From NCBI GenBank assembly GCA_006176705.1, contig QRFJ01000380.1, positions 228,501 through 292,500 on the forward strand: a DNA stretch of 64,000 nucleotides, in the 5' to 3' direction. The notes beneath the pieces are model-generated. The model was not told where the DNA came from, did no database searches, and was given only the letters and a program-made list of their open reading frames with translations. Position 1 is the stretch's first letter. Each line of letters opens with the position of its first letter. This stretch comes from Cocos nucifera. Taxonomy: Eukaryota; Streptophyta; Magnoliopsida; Arecales; Arecaceae. Below are positions 21,787 to 33,320 of the stretch, one piece after another. Made by a program: the position numbers and the translations under genes.

Positions 21787-23478
21787 CCATCTACCTTGGT
21801 TGATGAGGAGCAGTCCTATGATGATCATGAGAATCAAGTCTATAAGCCCATGGCCATGACAGAGAGTGAAATAATAGAAAGAGTTTCTATTAAGATTTTC
21901 ACATCGGACTTGAATCGAATGATTTAATCATATGATAGAAATTAGGGTTTGATGAGTTCACCTTAACCCTAATCTGATCGGGGCTCAAGATAGAAGAACT
22001 TAATTGCACAAGTAGCTGCACGAAGAGGTTCATTTTTAGTTTTTATGGGTTACCACCATATACTACTAGGTGTCACTGGTGGATTTTAGGAGCAGCTAGA
22101 ATGATTTTGATGATCAATCATTCTAGTTGTCTGAATCAGAAGAGTTTTGATCCATCGGAAGGAGTTTCGATGATGTTGATGATAGAGATCATGACATATC
22201 CCATTACCATATAGAGCTGAACCTAACTGGGTCACACAAACAAGGGTTTGGATATGGATATCATCAATTGGACTAATCCAGTTCAATTGATTTGAATAAG
22301 ATTCAATTAGGTTCAAGGAAATCGTGGTAGCACATGATTGAACCTAACGTTCTCTTTTTACTATCATTAAAAGTTGTCTCAACTAAGCCAAATGAGTTTG
22401 TGCTCACTTAGGTACCTTTACCTAGTCTGACTGAAATTTATCCAAGTCAGAAAAGGATTGTCTTAATTTATGAGATAAATTTGAGATGACACCTGCCATT
22501 TTTCATCATTTGCTAATTCTTGTCCTTTGACTTTGGTCAAACATTGACCTTTGACCCTTGGACATCTGCCCATGTGTCATACACTTATTAGAGAGCAGAG
22601 TGAGGTTTGTCCCCTCTCTGAAATTTAAAAAGGAGGGGGCACAATGCCTAGGATGGCGTGCACCCATGGATAGGGATGCCTGGAGTCCCATACGGATGGG
22701 ACTCCAGATTGCTTCTTGGATTCCAATTAGGTGACCCTCATCTATAGATTTTGATCAGTCTTAGGTGCCATCTAAGGATGAATCTATAGATCTCTTATCT
22801 GATTGGATCAGGTTATGTCATCCCATCAATCAGATTTAGATCTGATTGCATGAAGCAACGTGATTGGTCGGGGTGATGTGGCACTGCATGGTGCAGTAGG
22901 GTCTATAAATAAACCCTATCTGTGCCCACTATTTTGTGAGTTCCTCTTAGCCCATGCCCCAAGGCTATCCCTCTCCCTTTTTCATGCCACCATCTATCCC
23001 TCTCTCTCCTCTCCACGCCCAAGGAAGTTGGGCCCTTTCAGATTAGTGCGAATAAGGCAAGAAGAGGCTGATGAGAAAGGAAGAAGGCAGCACTGCTGCA
23101 GAGACAATGGCTGATTTTCAGAAGAAGTTTTGAAGATCCTTCCAATCAGATCTAGATCTAACTTTTGGAGAAAAGAAAGAGAAGGAGAAGATCTCCAGAT
23201 CCTATCTAAGTGGATATCGATAGAGGCCTGGCGCTTGCGTGGCTAGATCCAGAACCTTAAGGCTTCAGCAGGATCATCAATGGGTAATCAGATTACCCAA
23301 AATCAAGGTAAAATTAATTTAGATTTAATTTAATTTAATTTTTTTATTTATCAGATCATAAAATTAGATTTGAAAAGTGTTAGATCTGATTAAGATTTAA
23401 GAGAAAATTTTTAAAATATGCCTCTTGATCCAATCAGATTTATCGAATCTGACCAGAGAAATCTGATTTTCCCCTTCA
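21787..23478 (+). repeat. E3 5' LTR, piece 3
   Basis: It continues the F1 LTR from the E2 target site to the LTR end (CCCCTTCA at 23478). TATAAATA is at 22904-22911. It is clearly more diverged from E1 and E2 than those are from each other, and closer to the E3 3' LTR, as expected for an older element. The usual antisense frame is shortened here (22086-22316). Confidence 0.9.
22904..22911 (+). promoter_or_regulatory. TATA box of E3 5' LTR
   Basis: TATAAATA in GTCTATAAATAAACCC, conserved in place despite the divergence of this LTR. Confidence 0.65.
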
Positions 23479-25346
23479 ACTGGTATTAGAGCCAGGTTTC
23501 TATAAAATTTATTTAGATCTAATTTAATATAATAAATTAGTGATTTTAGATATTACATGATATGTGATTAGATCTAAAATCAAAAAATTAAAAAATTAAA
23601 ATTAATCTAGATCTAATATGTATGACATACACAACAAGACTAGGAATAGAATTATTCTATGTGTAGTCTAGTATAATCATAATTTTTATTTAATTAATTA
23701 TAATTATTAGATCTATTTATTTATTATTTTTTAATATTATAAATATTATAATTAGATCTAAAAATAGAAAATAAATTAAATTTAATTTATTCATATGAGA
23801 TATGATAGTTGCATGTTTAGACTAGTTGTAGAATAGTTCTACAAAAGGATCTAGATTAAATTTTATTTGATGAGGTCAAATTTAAATTTAATTTTTTAGA
23901 TGATTATGAGATAATTTAGATCTGAGAAACATGCATGTATGATACATGAGATATATGCAAAATATGTTTTAATTAGATCAATTTTTATATGAGATATATG
24001 CTTAGATCTAATTAGTTTTGTAGATTAGTTGTATTTCTGATTAAGGCATTTCCCTTGGCCGTCCGATCATAAAAACAAAGTAGGGTTTAAAGACCCTCTC
24101 CTCCCATTTGATGGAAAGTTCTTATGATGTGTAGGGGTGCTGCGCGTTCATCCTTAATCAAAAATTAAAAACTTACTTTCTGCAAAACCCTAGATCCTAA
24201 AATCCTAGGATCTTATTTACATATTTTGTTTATAAACCCTAAACTTAATTGAAAATTAAGATTATAAAATATATGTTAGGTCTAAAATTGAGAATTTTAG
24301 ATCTAAGACATATTCATAAATTTGGGTTTGGACTTAGGTAGCTCAATTAGGTCTAAGCAGTTGATCAAATTGAATCAAGAGTTTGTTAGATGGGATCGAT
24401 AGTGCTTAAATTGACCAGCCTAATAGGATTAAGTCTGGGTCAAGATCGAATCATATGAGTGATCAATCAAGCTAAGACCTAATTAGGCTTAGTGGTTAGA
24501 GTCTGGATTGTAGGCTAACCTGATTGGTTTTGGCTCAATAATTTGGTGTCTAAGGTAAGTCTGGCAGATACAATCGATTGATTTTTAATTGGGAGCTACT
24601 CGACTCGAATGCATTCTTGTCGAGTTAATGGCATATCCCTTCCACCAGTCTCACTTACCTGGCCATATTTGTTGACTCAGTTCTGATTTGAGATGGTCAA
24701 TAATCCAAGCTAACCCATGCCACTAGGTTAGTCATAATGGTTATGACTATATCAAGTCTAGTTTAATGAGACCTAAATCAAATCTTCCTAAGAAAAGATT
24801 AAGTTTAAGGTCTTCCACCATTGTAGATGTGCGGGCTCTTTCCGGGGTTGATTGTTCTCGACTGATTACAGTGGTTCAGTTGCACTGAAAAGATGCAATC
24901 ATGTCTATTAGGCATTGGATGCTATAGGTTGGAGGATGGATTGGGCTCAATATTCAAGATATAGTGAGAGATCCAATTAGAAATCCAATCTGTGCAAATG
25001 GTGGGTTTGACTTAACTAAGAAGTGGATCAATATTCTAGACACGGTGAGATTTATGAATTAGAGACCAAGTTTGGGTGCATCATGATTAGAGAATCACTG
25101 AACAAGAGTTGTTCACTCATTGGCTAACCCATCACCAATAACTATTAGGGAGGTGATGAGTCAGTTGGTGGGACTGCACCACCCACTAGAAATTAGTAAT
25201 CATGAAGATTTTCGCATCTCTACAGAGAAAGTGTAGAGATCCGAGAAAATAGTGGAAGCTAATTTATTTAAAAATAAAATCTCTAAACAAGTTAGTTAAG
25301 TCTTAATTACAATATCTAACTAGAAACTTTGACTCTCTATAGAAAA
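23479..25346 (+). other. E3 leader: PBS, stem-loop and untranslated region
   Basis: The primer-binding site at 23481-23494 reads TGGTATTAGAGCCA, one mismatch to the E1 site. The leader stem-loop spans 24037-24160. The outer arms still pair (CTGATTAAGG with CCTTAATCA). The inner arm is weaker (ATCATAAAAA). No coding sequence is supported. Confidence 0.83.
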
Positions 25347-26128
25347 ATATCTGCATCCAATCCACTAGCACGAATCCTGGACACCCATAGACCGACCGAA
25401 CCAAATTACAAGGATTGGCTTCAGAACTTCAAAATTATTTTGGGTTCCGAGAAGTTAACTCATGTATTGGATCAGGATCCTCCTACCTTACCAGCTCGTC
25501 CATCTACTGAATAGAGAGCATATCTGGATAAGTGGACAGACGAAAATAATAAGGCTAGATACTATATATTGGGCTCAATGTCTGATGAGCTTTAGTGCTA
25601 ACATGAAGATATCAGGATTGCTCGCCAAATGATGGCTCACCTATAGGAGATGTTTGGTGAATAGAGTTGCATAGCCAAGTATCAAGTCACTAAACGACTG
25701 TTTAAGGCTAAGATGCATGATGGACAGTCAGTCCAAGATCATTATCTGATGATGATCAAGGATTTGGAAGAGCTTGAGAAGCTCAGAGTGAAGTTAGACT
25801 TGGATCTACAGAATGATATAATTTTGCAATCCTTGACTGATACGTATGGGCAGTTCATCATGAACTACCATATGCATAAACTTCAAAATTTCTTGGCCGA
25901 ACTTATGAACATGCTAGTTACCACTGAGCTTTCCATGAAAGGTTCTAAAGGCTCAGTGCTTGCTATGGAATGGACTTCTTCCAAGAGAAAGTCTTTTGGA
26001 AAGAAGAAGAAGTTTGCAAAAAATCAAAAGATGGAAGGAGGAAAGAAGAAAAGGCAGAGTTGAAGAAGGCCGCTGACAAAGAAAAGTATTTCCATTGCAA
26101 CAACAACGGCCACTGGAAGCAGAACTAC
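25347..26128 (+). pseudogene. gag: E3 gag, start codon lost and many stops
   Basis: The ATG of E1 and E2 reads ATA at 25347. The N-terminal text (SASNPLARILDTH) is intact in frame from there. CAG or CAA codons have become stops at about 25512 and 25593, with others near 25647 and 25662. The CGA that is TGA in E1 and E2 is intact here (25695-25697). The segment 25713-26063 holds the MHDGQSVQDHYLMMIKDLEELEKL block. The knuckle at 26087-26128 has Tyr for the first and last Cys, so it should not bind zinc normally. Confidence 0.85.
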
Positions 26129-26179
26129 CCTACATACCTGGCTATCCTGAAGAATAAGGAGGCAGGTCCTTCTGGAGGT

Positions 26180-26560
26180 ATGCTCATTATTGAGTCTAAC
26201 TTGATGATTTCTTCTACATCCAGTTGGATACTTGACTCTAGTTCTAGTGCTCACTTGTGCACTTCCATGCAGGGTCTTGAGGATAGCAGAAGGCTGAGGG
26301 ATGGTGAGATGATCCTGCACGTCGAAAATGGAGCAAGACTTGTTGCCATGACCATAGGAATATACCCTCTTCAACTACCATCTGATTTAGACTTAGTGTT
26401 AAAAGACTGTTATTATGTACCTACAGCAAGCAGAAATTTGATTTCTATTTCTTGCCTTGCATTAGAAGGCTATGTAATTAGTTTTCTTGAGGACCATTGT
26501 AATATTCTTTATGAAAGAAATAAAATTACAAGTGATTTTTTTATTAACGGTCTTTATTAG
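26180..26560 (+). pseudogene. E3 aspartic protease domain, active site altered
   Basis: SSWILDSSSSAHLC has DSS in place of the catalytic DSG. The rest follows the copia protease pattern (ILHVENGARL, YVPTASRNLISISCL). The frame is open from the end of gag to 26560 and then hits a TAG in the LYQL block. It would be inactive by the Gly to Ser change alone. Confidence 0.82.
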
Positions 26561-27497
26561 TTACATGTTGATGTATCTATTTTTAATTTTGAGCAAAATG
26601 TGAATGCCATAAAATCAAAATGAACTAGGGATAGTCCAAATGATAGGTATCTATGGCACCTAAGACTAGGTCATATAGCAGAAGATAGGGTTAACAAATT
26701 GGAGAAAATCAGGCTACTGAGTTCGTTGACTTTCGAGTCATATCCAATTTATGAATCCTATCTTCAGGGCAAAATGACTAAGCTCTCTTTTGTAGGACAT
26801 GGGAAAAGGGCCATCGATCTTCTTGTCCTAGTACATACTGATGTGTGCGGCCTATTTGATGTGCCGGCTAGAGGCAACTTTGTCTACTTCATAACTTTTA
26901 CCGATGATTTATCTAGGTATGGATATGTGTATCTTATAAGACACAAGTCTGAATCTTTTTAAAAGTTCAAGGAGTTTAGACATGAAGTAGAAAAGCAAAT
27001 TGGAAAACCCATTAAGGTTCTTCGATCTGATCGAGGAGGTGAATACCTTAGTCAGAAATTCCTGGACTATCTCAAAGAAAATGGCATAGTCTCTCAATGG
27101 ACTCCAGCTGGAATACTTTAACTCAACGGAGTTTCAGAATGGAGAAATCAGACTCTATTAGATATGGTCTGATCCATGATGAGCTTCACAGGCCTTCCTA
27201 ATTTTCTTTGGGGATACTGTTTGTTAATTGCAATATACTTACTGAATAGGGTTCCTTCTAAAACCATTCCTACCACACCGTATGAGATATGGCATGGGTA
27301 AGAAATCGAATCTGAGTCATCTTAGAATTTGGGGTTGTCCGGCTCATGTCAAAAGACAACAAGCGGATAAGTTAGACTTTAGGTCCTTCAGAGCTTGATT
27401 TATAGGATATCCTAAAGAGTCATTAGGATATTATTTCTACATTTCAGAAGATCACAATGTGATTGTGAGTCGACATGCCATCTTTCTTGAAAAATAG
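26561..27497 (+). pseudogene. E3 integrase, broken
   Basis: LWHLRLGH, the catalytic D in HTDVCGLF, D in SDRGGEY and E in NGVSEWRN are all visible, in three frames. Stops replace CAA, CGA and similar codons (for example near 26620 and 26960), and an extra G in GCATGGGTAAG near 27297 shifts the frame. The second Cys module reads YESY in place of CESC. It shares Leu and Trp near the catalytic Glu with E1 and E2. Confidence 0.83.
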
Positions 27498-27519
27498 TTT
27501 ATTCAAGATAGTGGCATTG

Positions 27520-29294
27520 AAAAGTAGATTAAGCTTGATGAGAAAGTCTCACAAGAGTAATGAGCTAAGGACCAAATGAAACCAAATCAGGTTAAGCCAA
27601 TCTAGTCACTACCTCCTCCACCTCGTAGATCGGAAAGAGTTTTCCATCCTCCTGAGAGATACTTAGGTATGATTTCAGAGGAAGTAGAGAAAATGTTCCT
27701 CATAGATAATAAGGATCATGGTGATGATCCCAAAACCTATAACGTGGCGATATTAGATATCAACTTTGAGAAATGGTTAGAGGCAATGAAGTCAGAAATT
27801 GACTCAATGCACTCAAACCAAGTCTGAACCTTGGTAGATCCACCAGAAGGTATAGTACTTATTAGGTGTAAATGGATCTACAAGAGAAAGATTGGTGCAG
27901 ATGGGAATATGGAGACATTCAAAGCTAGATTAGTGGCAAAAGGTTATAGTCAATGTGAAGGCATTGACTATCAGGATACCTTTTTGTCAATAGCTATGCT
28001 GAAATCCATCCGCACATTGCTTAGTATTGCAGCCTATTTTGATTATGAAATATGACAAATAGATGTGAAAATGGCATTCTTAAATGGATATCTTGAGGAA
28101 GATATCTATATGAAACAGCCGCTAGGTTTCACATCCAGTGATGATGATCACAAGGTATGCAAGCTGCAAAGGTCCATATATGGACTTAAGCAAGCATCTC
28201 GGAGCTGGAATACTCATTTTAATGATGTGATCAAATTATTTGGTTTCATCAAGAATGAGGAGGAGCCATGTGTCTTCAAAAAGGTCAATGAGAGCGCTGT
28301 TGTCTTCCTCGTATTGTACGTGGATGACATCCTCATTGGGAATGATATTTTCATGTTGACCATAGTTAAAATATGGTTATCTAAAGAATTCTCCATGAAA
28401 GACCTAGGAGAAGAATTCTTTATTCTAGGAATTAAAGTCTATGGAGATAGACCGAATAGGATGCTAAGACTTTCATAGATGATGTACATAGAGGAAGTGC
28501 TAAAGAGGTTTAGCATGGAAAACTCTAAGAGGGGTTTGATACCCTTCAGACATGGCATTCATCTTTCTAAGAAGATGTGCCCTAGCACACCTGAGGAAAT
28601 ATAATGCATGAGCAAGATCCCTTATGCTTCAGTAATAGGGAGCCTCATGTATGCCATGTTATGTACACGACCTGATATAGCCCATGCTGTGAGTGTCACG
28701 AGCAGATATCAGTCACATCCATAGGAAGAACACTGGACTTCTGTAAAATGTATCCTTAAGTGCTTGAGAAGAACTAAGGATATGTTGTTGGTCTTTGATA
28801 ATGGAGAACTCTAAGTTCAGGGATATACAGACTCAGATTTTATGTTTGATATAGATGATCGAAAGTCAACATCTGGGAGTCTGTTTCTGTGCAATGGTGG
28901 AGCTATCAGTTGGAAGAGTTTCAAGCAGACAGTAATAGCAGATTCCACCATGGAAGCAGAATATATCGCTGCATCAGAAGTTGTGAAGAAGGCATTCTGG
29001 TACAAGAAGTTTGCCACAGAGATCGAAGTGATGCCATTAGATGCCATTCCTCTATTTTACAACAACAATGGTGCCATAGCCCTTGCTAAGTAGCCGAGAT
29101 CTCACTAGAAATCCAAGCACATCGAGCGGCGATACCATCTTATCCACGATTATCTCGAGAAGGATTACGTCGAGGTCAAGAGAGTCGACTCTGCAGACAA
29201 TGCGGTGGATCCGCTTACAAAGCCATTGGGTCAGCAGAAGATCGAAGCCCACCTTAAGAAGATGGGACTTAGATTTGTAGTCAATTGGCTTTAG
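27520..29294 (+). pseudogene. E3 reverse transcriptase and RNase H, broken
   Basis: RT text is readable at 27831-28478 (WKWIYKRKIG, KMAFLNGYLEEDIY, SIYGLKQASRSWN), with YVDD at 28317-28328 followed by a one-codon deletion (DDILIGN). RNase H spans about 28805-29294 (YTDSDF, EAEYIAASE). YCDNNG has become YNNNG, so one catalytic Asp is lost. TGG to TGA and CAA to TAA type stops are frequent. It ends with TAG at 29292-29294. Confidence 0.84.
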
Positions 29295-29297
29295 GTC

Positions 29298-29308
29298 AAG
29301 TGAGAGTT
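29298..29308 (+). other. E3 polypurine tract
   Basis: AAGTGAGAGTT lies directly before the 3' LTR start at 29309, with two changes from the E1 tract. Confidence 0.7.
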
Positions 29309-31596
29309 TGTTAGATATGTGTGCCCTAGAAGCCAGAATTGGCTGACATTTATAATACACTTTTAGGAGCAAAATTATAATTTTGACTATAAATAATAAA
29401 ATGGATTATTTTCTATCACATATGTATATTTAGTGTCTGTGATATATCCCTTGAGTTAATGGTAATGATAATTCTTATTTTCAAGAGTTGAAAATTTAAG
29501 ACAAGAATTTTCATTGTTAACTCATAAAATGCTTTCGATCATAGGATCATCATGAGGATGGTGATTGATCCGGAAGCTTAGTGTATAATTGCTTCTTTAT
29601 AATAGATGAGTCTTGAGTCTACGGTGTAAAGATACCAGAGCGAGAGTATAGGTACTCATTAGAGAACGAGGGCACTGAGTGTGACCACCTCGAGTAGTCA
29701 TAAGAAAGTCTACCTTCTCGTCAATGAGTGACTCGAAGCTGCAGTGGTATATCTGATTCTTTGATCTGAGGACATTGATAGTTTATCTTGAGGATGTTAT
29801 AGTTTGACTACATCATGACTCGGTCTCCTAGCCATTCGAAATCCTGAGGTGTATGTTGGCTATAGCATGTTCATTGTAGGAATTGGATTGCACCAAGATG
29901 GAATCTATCTACCTCGATGGATGAGGAGCAGCCCTATGATGATCATGAGAATCAAGTCCATAAGCCCATGGCCATGGTAGAGAGTAAAATAATAGAAAGA
30001 GTTTCTATTAAGATTTTCACATCGGGCTTAAATTGAATGATTTAATCATATGGCAGAAATTAGGGTTCGACGAGTTCACCTTAACCCTAATCTGATCGGG
30101 GCTCAAGATAGAAGAACTTAATCACACAAGTGGCTACACCAAAAGGTTCATTTTCAGTTTTGATGGGTTGCCATCATATACTACTAGGTGTCACTGGTGG
30201 ATTTTGGGAGCAACTAGAATGATTTTGATGATCGATCATTTTAGTTGTCTAAATTAGAAGAGTTCTAATCCATCGAAAGGAGTTTCGATGATGTCCATGA
30301 TAGAGATCATGATATATCTCATTACCATATAGAACTAAATCTAACTGGATCACACAAACAAGGGTTTGGATCTGGATATCATCAATTGGACTAACCTAGT
30401 TTAATTGATTTGAATAAGATTCAATTAGGTTCAAGAAAATCATGCTAGTACACGATTGAACCTAACGTTCTCCTTTTACTATCATTAAAAGTTATCTCAA
30501 CTAAGCCAAATGAGTTTGTACTCACTCAGGTATCTTTACCTGATCTAACTTGAATTTGTCCAAGTTAGAAAGGGATTATCTTAATTTATGAGATAAATTT
30601 GAGACAACACCTGCCATTTTTCGTCACCTGCTAATTTTTGTCCTTTGACTTTGGTCAAATGTTGACCTTTGACCCTTGGACATCTGTCCATGTGTCATGC
30701 ACTTATTGAAGAGTAGAGTGGGGCTTGTCCTCTCTCTGAAATTTGGAAAGAAGGGGGCACAATGCCTAGGATGGCTTGTGCCTATGGATAGGGATGTCTG
30801 GAGTCCCATACGGATGGGACTCCAGGTTGCTTCTTGGATTCAAACTAGGTGACCCTCATCTATAGACTTTGATCAGTCTTAGGTTCCATCTAAGGATGAA
30901 TCTATGGGTCTCTCATCTGATTGGATCAGGTGATGTCATCCCACCAATCAGATTTAGATCTAATTGCATGAAGCAATGTGATTGACCGGGGTGATGTGGC
31001 ATTGCATGGCGTAGTAGGGTCTATAAATAAATCCTATTTGCGCCCACTTTTTGGTGAGTTCCTCTTAGCCCACGCCCCAAGGCTGTCCCTCTCCCTTCTC
31101 CACACCACCATCTAGCCCTCTCTCTTTTCTCCACGCCCAAGGAAGTTGGGCCCTTTCAGATTAGTACGAATAAGGCAAGAAGAGGCTGACGTGAAAGGAA
31201 GAAGGCAGCACTACTACAGAGACAACGACTGATCTTCCGAAGAAGTTTTGAAGATCCTTCAAATTAGATCCAGATCTAATTTTTAGAGAAAAGAAAGAGA
31301 AGGAGAAGATCTCTAGATCCAGCCCGAGTGGATATCGGTAGAGACCAGGTGCTTGCGTGGCTAGATCCAGAACCTCAGGGCTTCAGTAGGATCATCAACG
31401 GATAATTAGATTATCTAGAATCAAGATAAAATTAATTTAGATTTAATTTAATTTATTTTTTTTATTTATCAGATCATAAAATCATATCTAAAAAGTGTCA
31501 GATCTGATCAGAATCTAATAGAAAATTTTTGAAATATGCCTCTCGATCCAATCAGATTAGAACGAACCTGACTCAAAAAATCTGATTTTTCTTTCA
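29309..31596 (+). repeat. E3 3' LTR (2288 bp)
   Basis: The LTR starts TGTTAGATATGTGTGCCC and ends TTTTCTTTCA. TATAAATA is at 31022-31029. The end at 31596 abuts gypsy gag of G1, so E3 probably inserted into G1. The left flank that would prove it with a target duplication is lost. Confidence 0.9.
31022..31029 (+). promoter_or_regulatory. TATA box of E3 3' LTR
   Basis: TATAAATA in GTCTATAAATAAATCC, at the place conserved in F1. Confidence 0.62.
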
Positions 31597-33206
31597 CTTC
31601 AGTCCTCTATCTTTTAGCCGACCCCTTAGATCCACTGGCCTTCTTCCATCGAAGTCCCCCAGAGATAGTATTTATGCTGCATAGTGGGGATCGATCTTCT
31701 TGCTGCTCCTCCTTTCTTGGTGGTTTTGGTTGTGGCAGCACCCTCGACCATTCTTTCCTTGCCTCAGGCCAACATAGCAGAAATCAGCCAAGCCAGCCTC
31801 ACCCAATGAACTCCTCAATTTCATCTTGGAGTTGAATGCATTCTTCGATATCATGATCATGGTCATGATGGTAGAGATAATACTTGTTAGGATTGTGCTT
31901 GCTAGGATGAGTGCGCATCCTCTCAAGCCTTGGCAGCTGCTCCTTAATCTCCATCAGTACTTGAGTTTTTGGAGCATTGAGGGGGGTGTGGTTGTGAAAT
32001 CTTCTAGGGGTAGAGTTTCGTTGTGTCCTTTAGTCAGGACTCTTTTATCGACAAGCTCGAAAAGGAGTCTGGGCTTATCTATGCTTAGGAGGGGTACAGG
32101 AGCATGGTCGAGCTTCACTTGACTTTTCTTCAAGTGCGAGCTTAATAGATTTACCCACCTGCCACTCTCTTATGGCTTCATTGTCCTTAGCCTTGAAGGC
32201 CTCTTTCAGTCGGGCATAACCATCAGCTCGAGCCAATATATCCACAAAATTTTTGGAGTACTTTCTTTTTAGAAAGGATAGAAGGTCATTCTTTTGAAGA
32301 CCACCCTTCAATGCGGCTATGGCAATAGATTGGTCCAAATTTTGGACCTCTAGGGCAGCGACATTGAAGTGGCTGATGTAAGCCCAGATCGACTCCCCTT
32401 CCTTCTGCTTGATGTTGATAAGGAAGTCCGAACCTCGCCTCGGATATCGACTACTGACAAAATGAGCCACAAATTGATGGTTCATTTGGTTGAAGAAGAA
32501 GATCATACCTGGCTTCAACATTGAGTACTAATTTCTTGCTGCTCCCTTTAGAGTTAATGGGAAGGCTCGACATAAGATGGCATCTGGTGTGCCATGGAGC
32601 AGCATCATGATTGGAAAGGCCTTTCAACGATCGACTGGATTAGTGATCCCAGTATAGCTCTCGAATTGGGGGAGCTTAAAGTTCAACGGGACCAACTCAT
32701 GCATGATTCACTGGGAGAAAGAAGGGTCGGTGCAGATGTTATCATGGTGAGCTAGGATGGTATGGCGGAGCTCCTCAATCCATTGGTCCATATCCTGAAG
32801 CTTATGATCGAGAGCATCATTTTGATTGGAGTCTCAGAGGGCTTCTAACTGTAGATGGAAAAGGTCTCTCCTAGAGAGAAATCATGGTTAGAACCGGGAT
32901 CTTCCACTCTCCATTTTTTTTAGGAGTAACAGGTATAATTACCCAAGTATGCCTTCTTGGGGCTGGCTCTTGAAATCCCGATGGAGGATTTTTTGACTGG
33001 ACTATCATCGGGGGTTGCTGCATGGCCTGCACTATTTTGATGAGGCCCCGAATGTACTGCACCAATAGGTTGAACTGCTCTAGATCCACTATGGCTGTCG
33101 GTGGAGGAGGTTGTGGTGCTAGTGATGGTGTTGGAGCTAGTGGATCTAGTTCAGATCTAAAGATGAAGGTAGTAGATCATCGGATGGTTGTTTTCTTTGG
33201 GGGCAT
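31597..33206 (-). pseudogene. gag: G1 gag (gypsy retrotransposon gag), broken
   Basis: The start is MPPKKTTIR at 33206, soon followed by a TGA. Next come a proline-rich stretch and MDLEQFNLLVQYIRG (33089 down). The core capsid block is at 32075-32521 (SRYPRRGSDFLINIKQKEGESIWAYISHFN, NDLLSFLKRKYSKNF, ADGYARLKEAF; read as separate blocks). Near 31880 the text PNKYYLYHHDHDHD then IEECIQL resembles the histidine-rich motif near the end of Tat-type gag. Frame changes separate these blocks. The C-terminal part is cut at 31597 by E3. Confidence 0.8.
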
Positions 33207-33320
33207 CTCTAGAGCTGCCAGGATCAAACAAATGAAAGATCAAAGAAAGAAAGCAAACAAGATCAATCGAGCACTCCTTTTAGAATAAGGGCTTAGGTTT
33301 TCTCCTTCTAGCGTTAATCT

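Larger units (their letters stand above)
861..31596 (+). mobile_element. E3: oldest Ty1/copia F1 element, interrupted by E1 and E2
   Basis: E3 consists of 5' LTR pieces at 861-909, 11273-11381 and 21787-23478, a primer-binding site, leader, broken gag-pol (25347-29294), polypurine tract and a full 3' LTR (29309-31596). The pieces are assigned to one LTR because they are consecutive in LTR order and because the target duplications of E1 (ATAGC/ATAGT) and E2 (CTATC/CCATC) restore continuity. The first ~447 bp of the 5' LTR are lost at a junction near 860. Coding sequence has many stops, fitting an older age than E1 and E2. Confidence 0.85.

Noticed and set aside
31826..32122. 98-codon plus-strand frame as a membrane protein
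   Set aside because: The hydrophobic Met/Ile run is the complement of the His/Asp-rich motif of gypsy gag.
33022..33288. 88-codon plus-strand frame over G1 gag
   Set aside because: It is the complement of the proline-rich gag N-terminus; low-complexity Gly/Val text arises from that.
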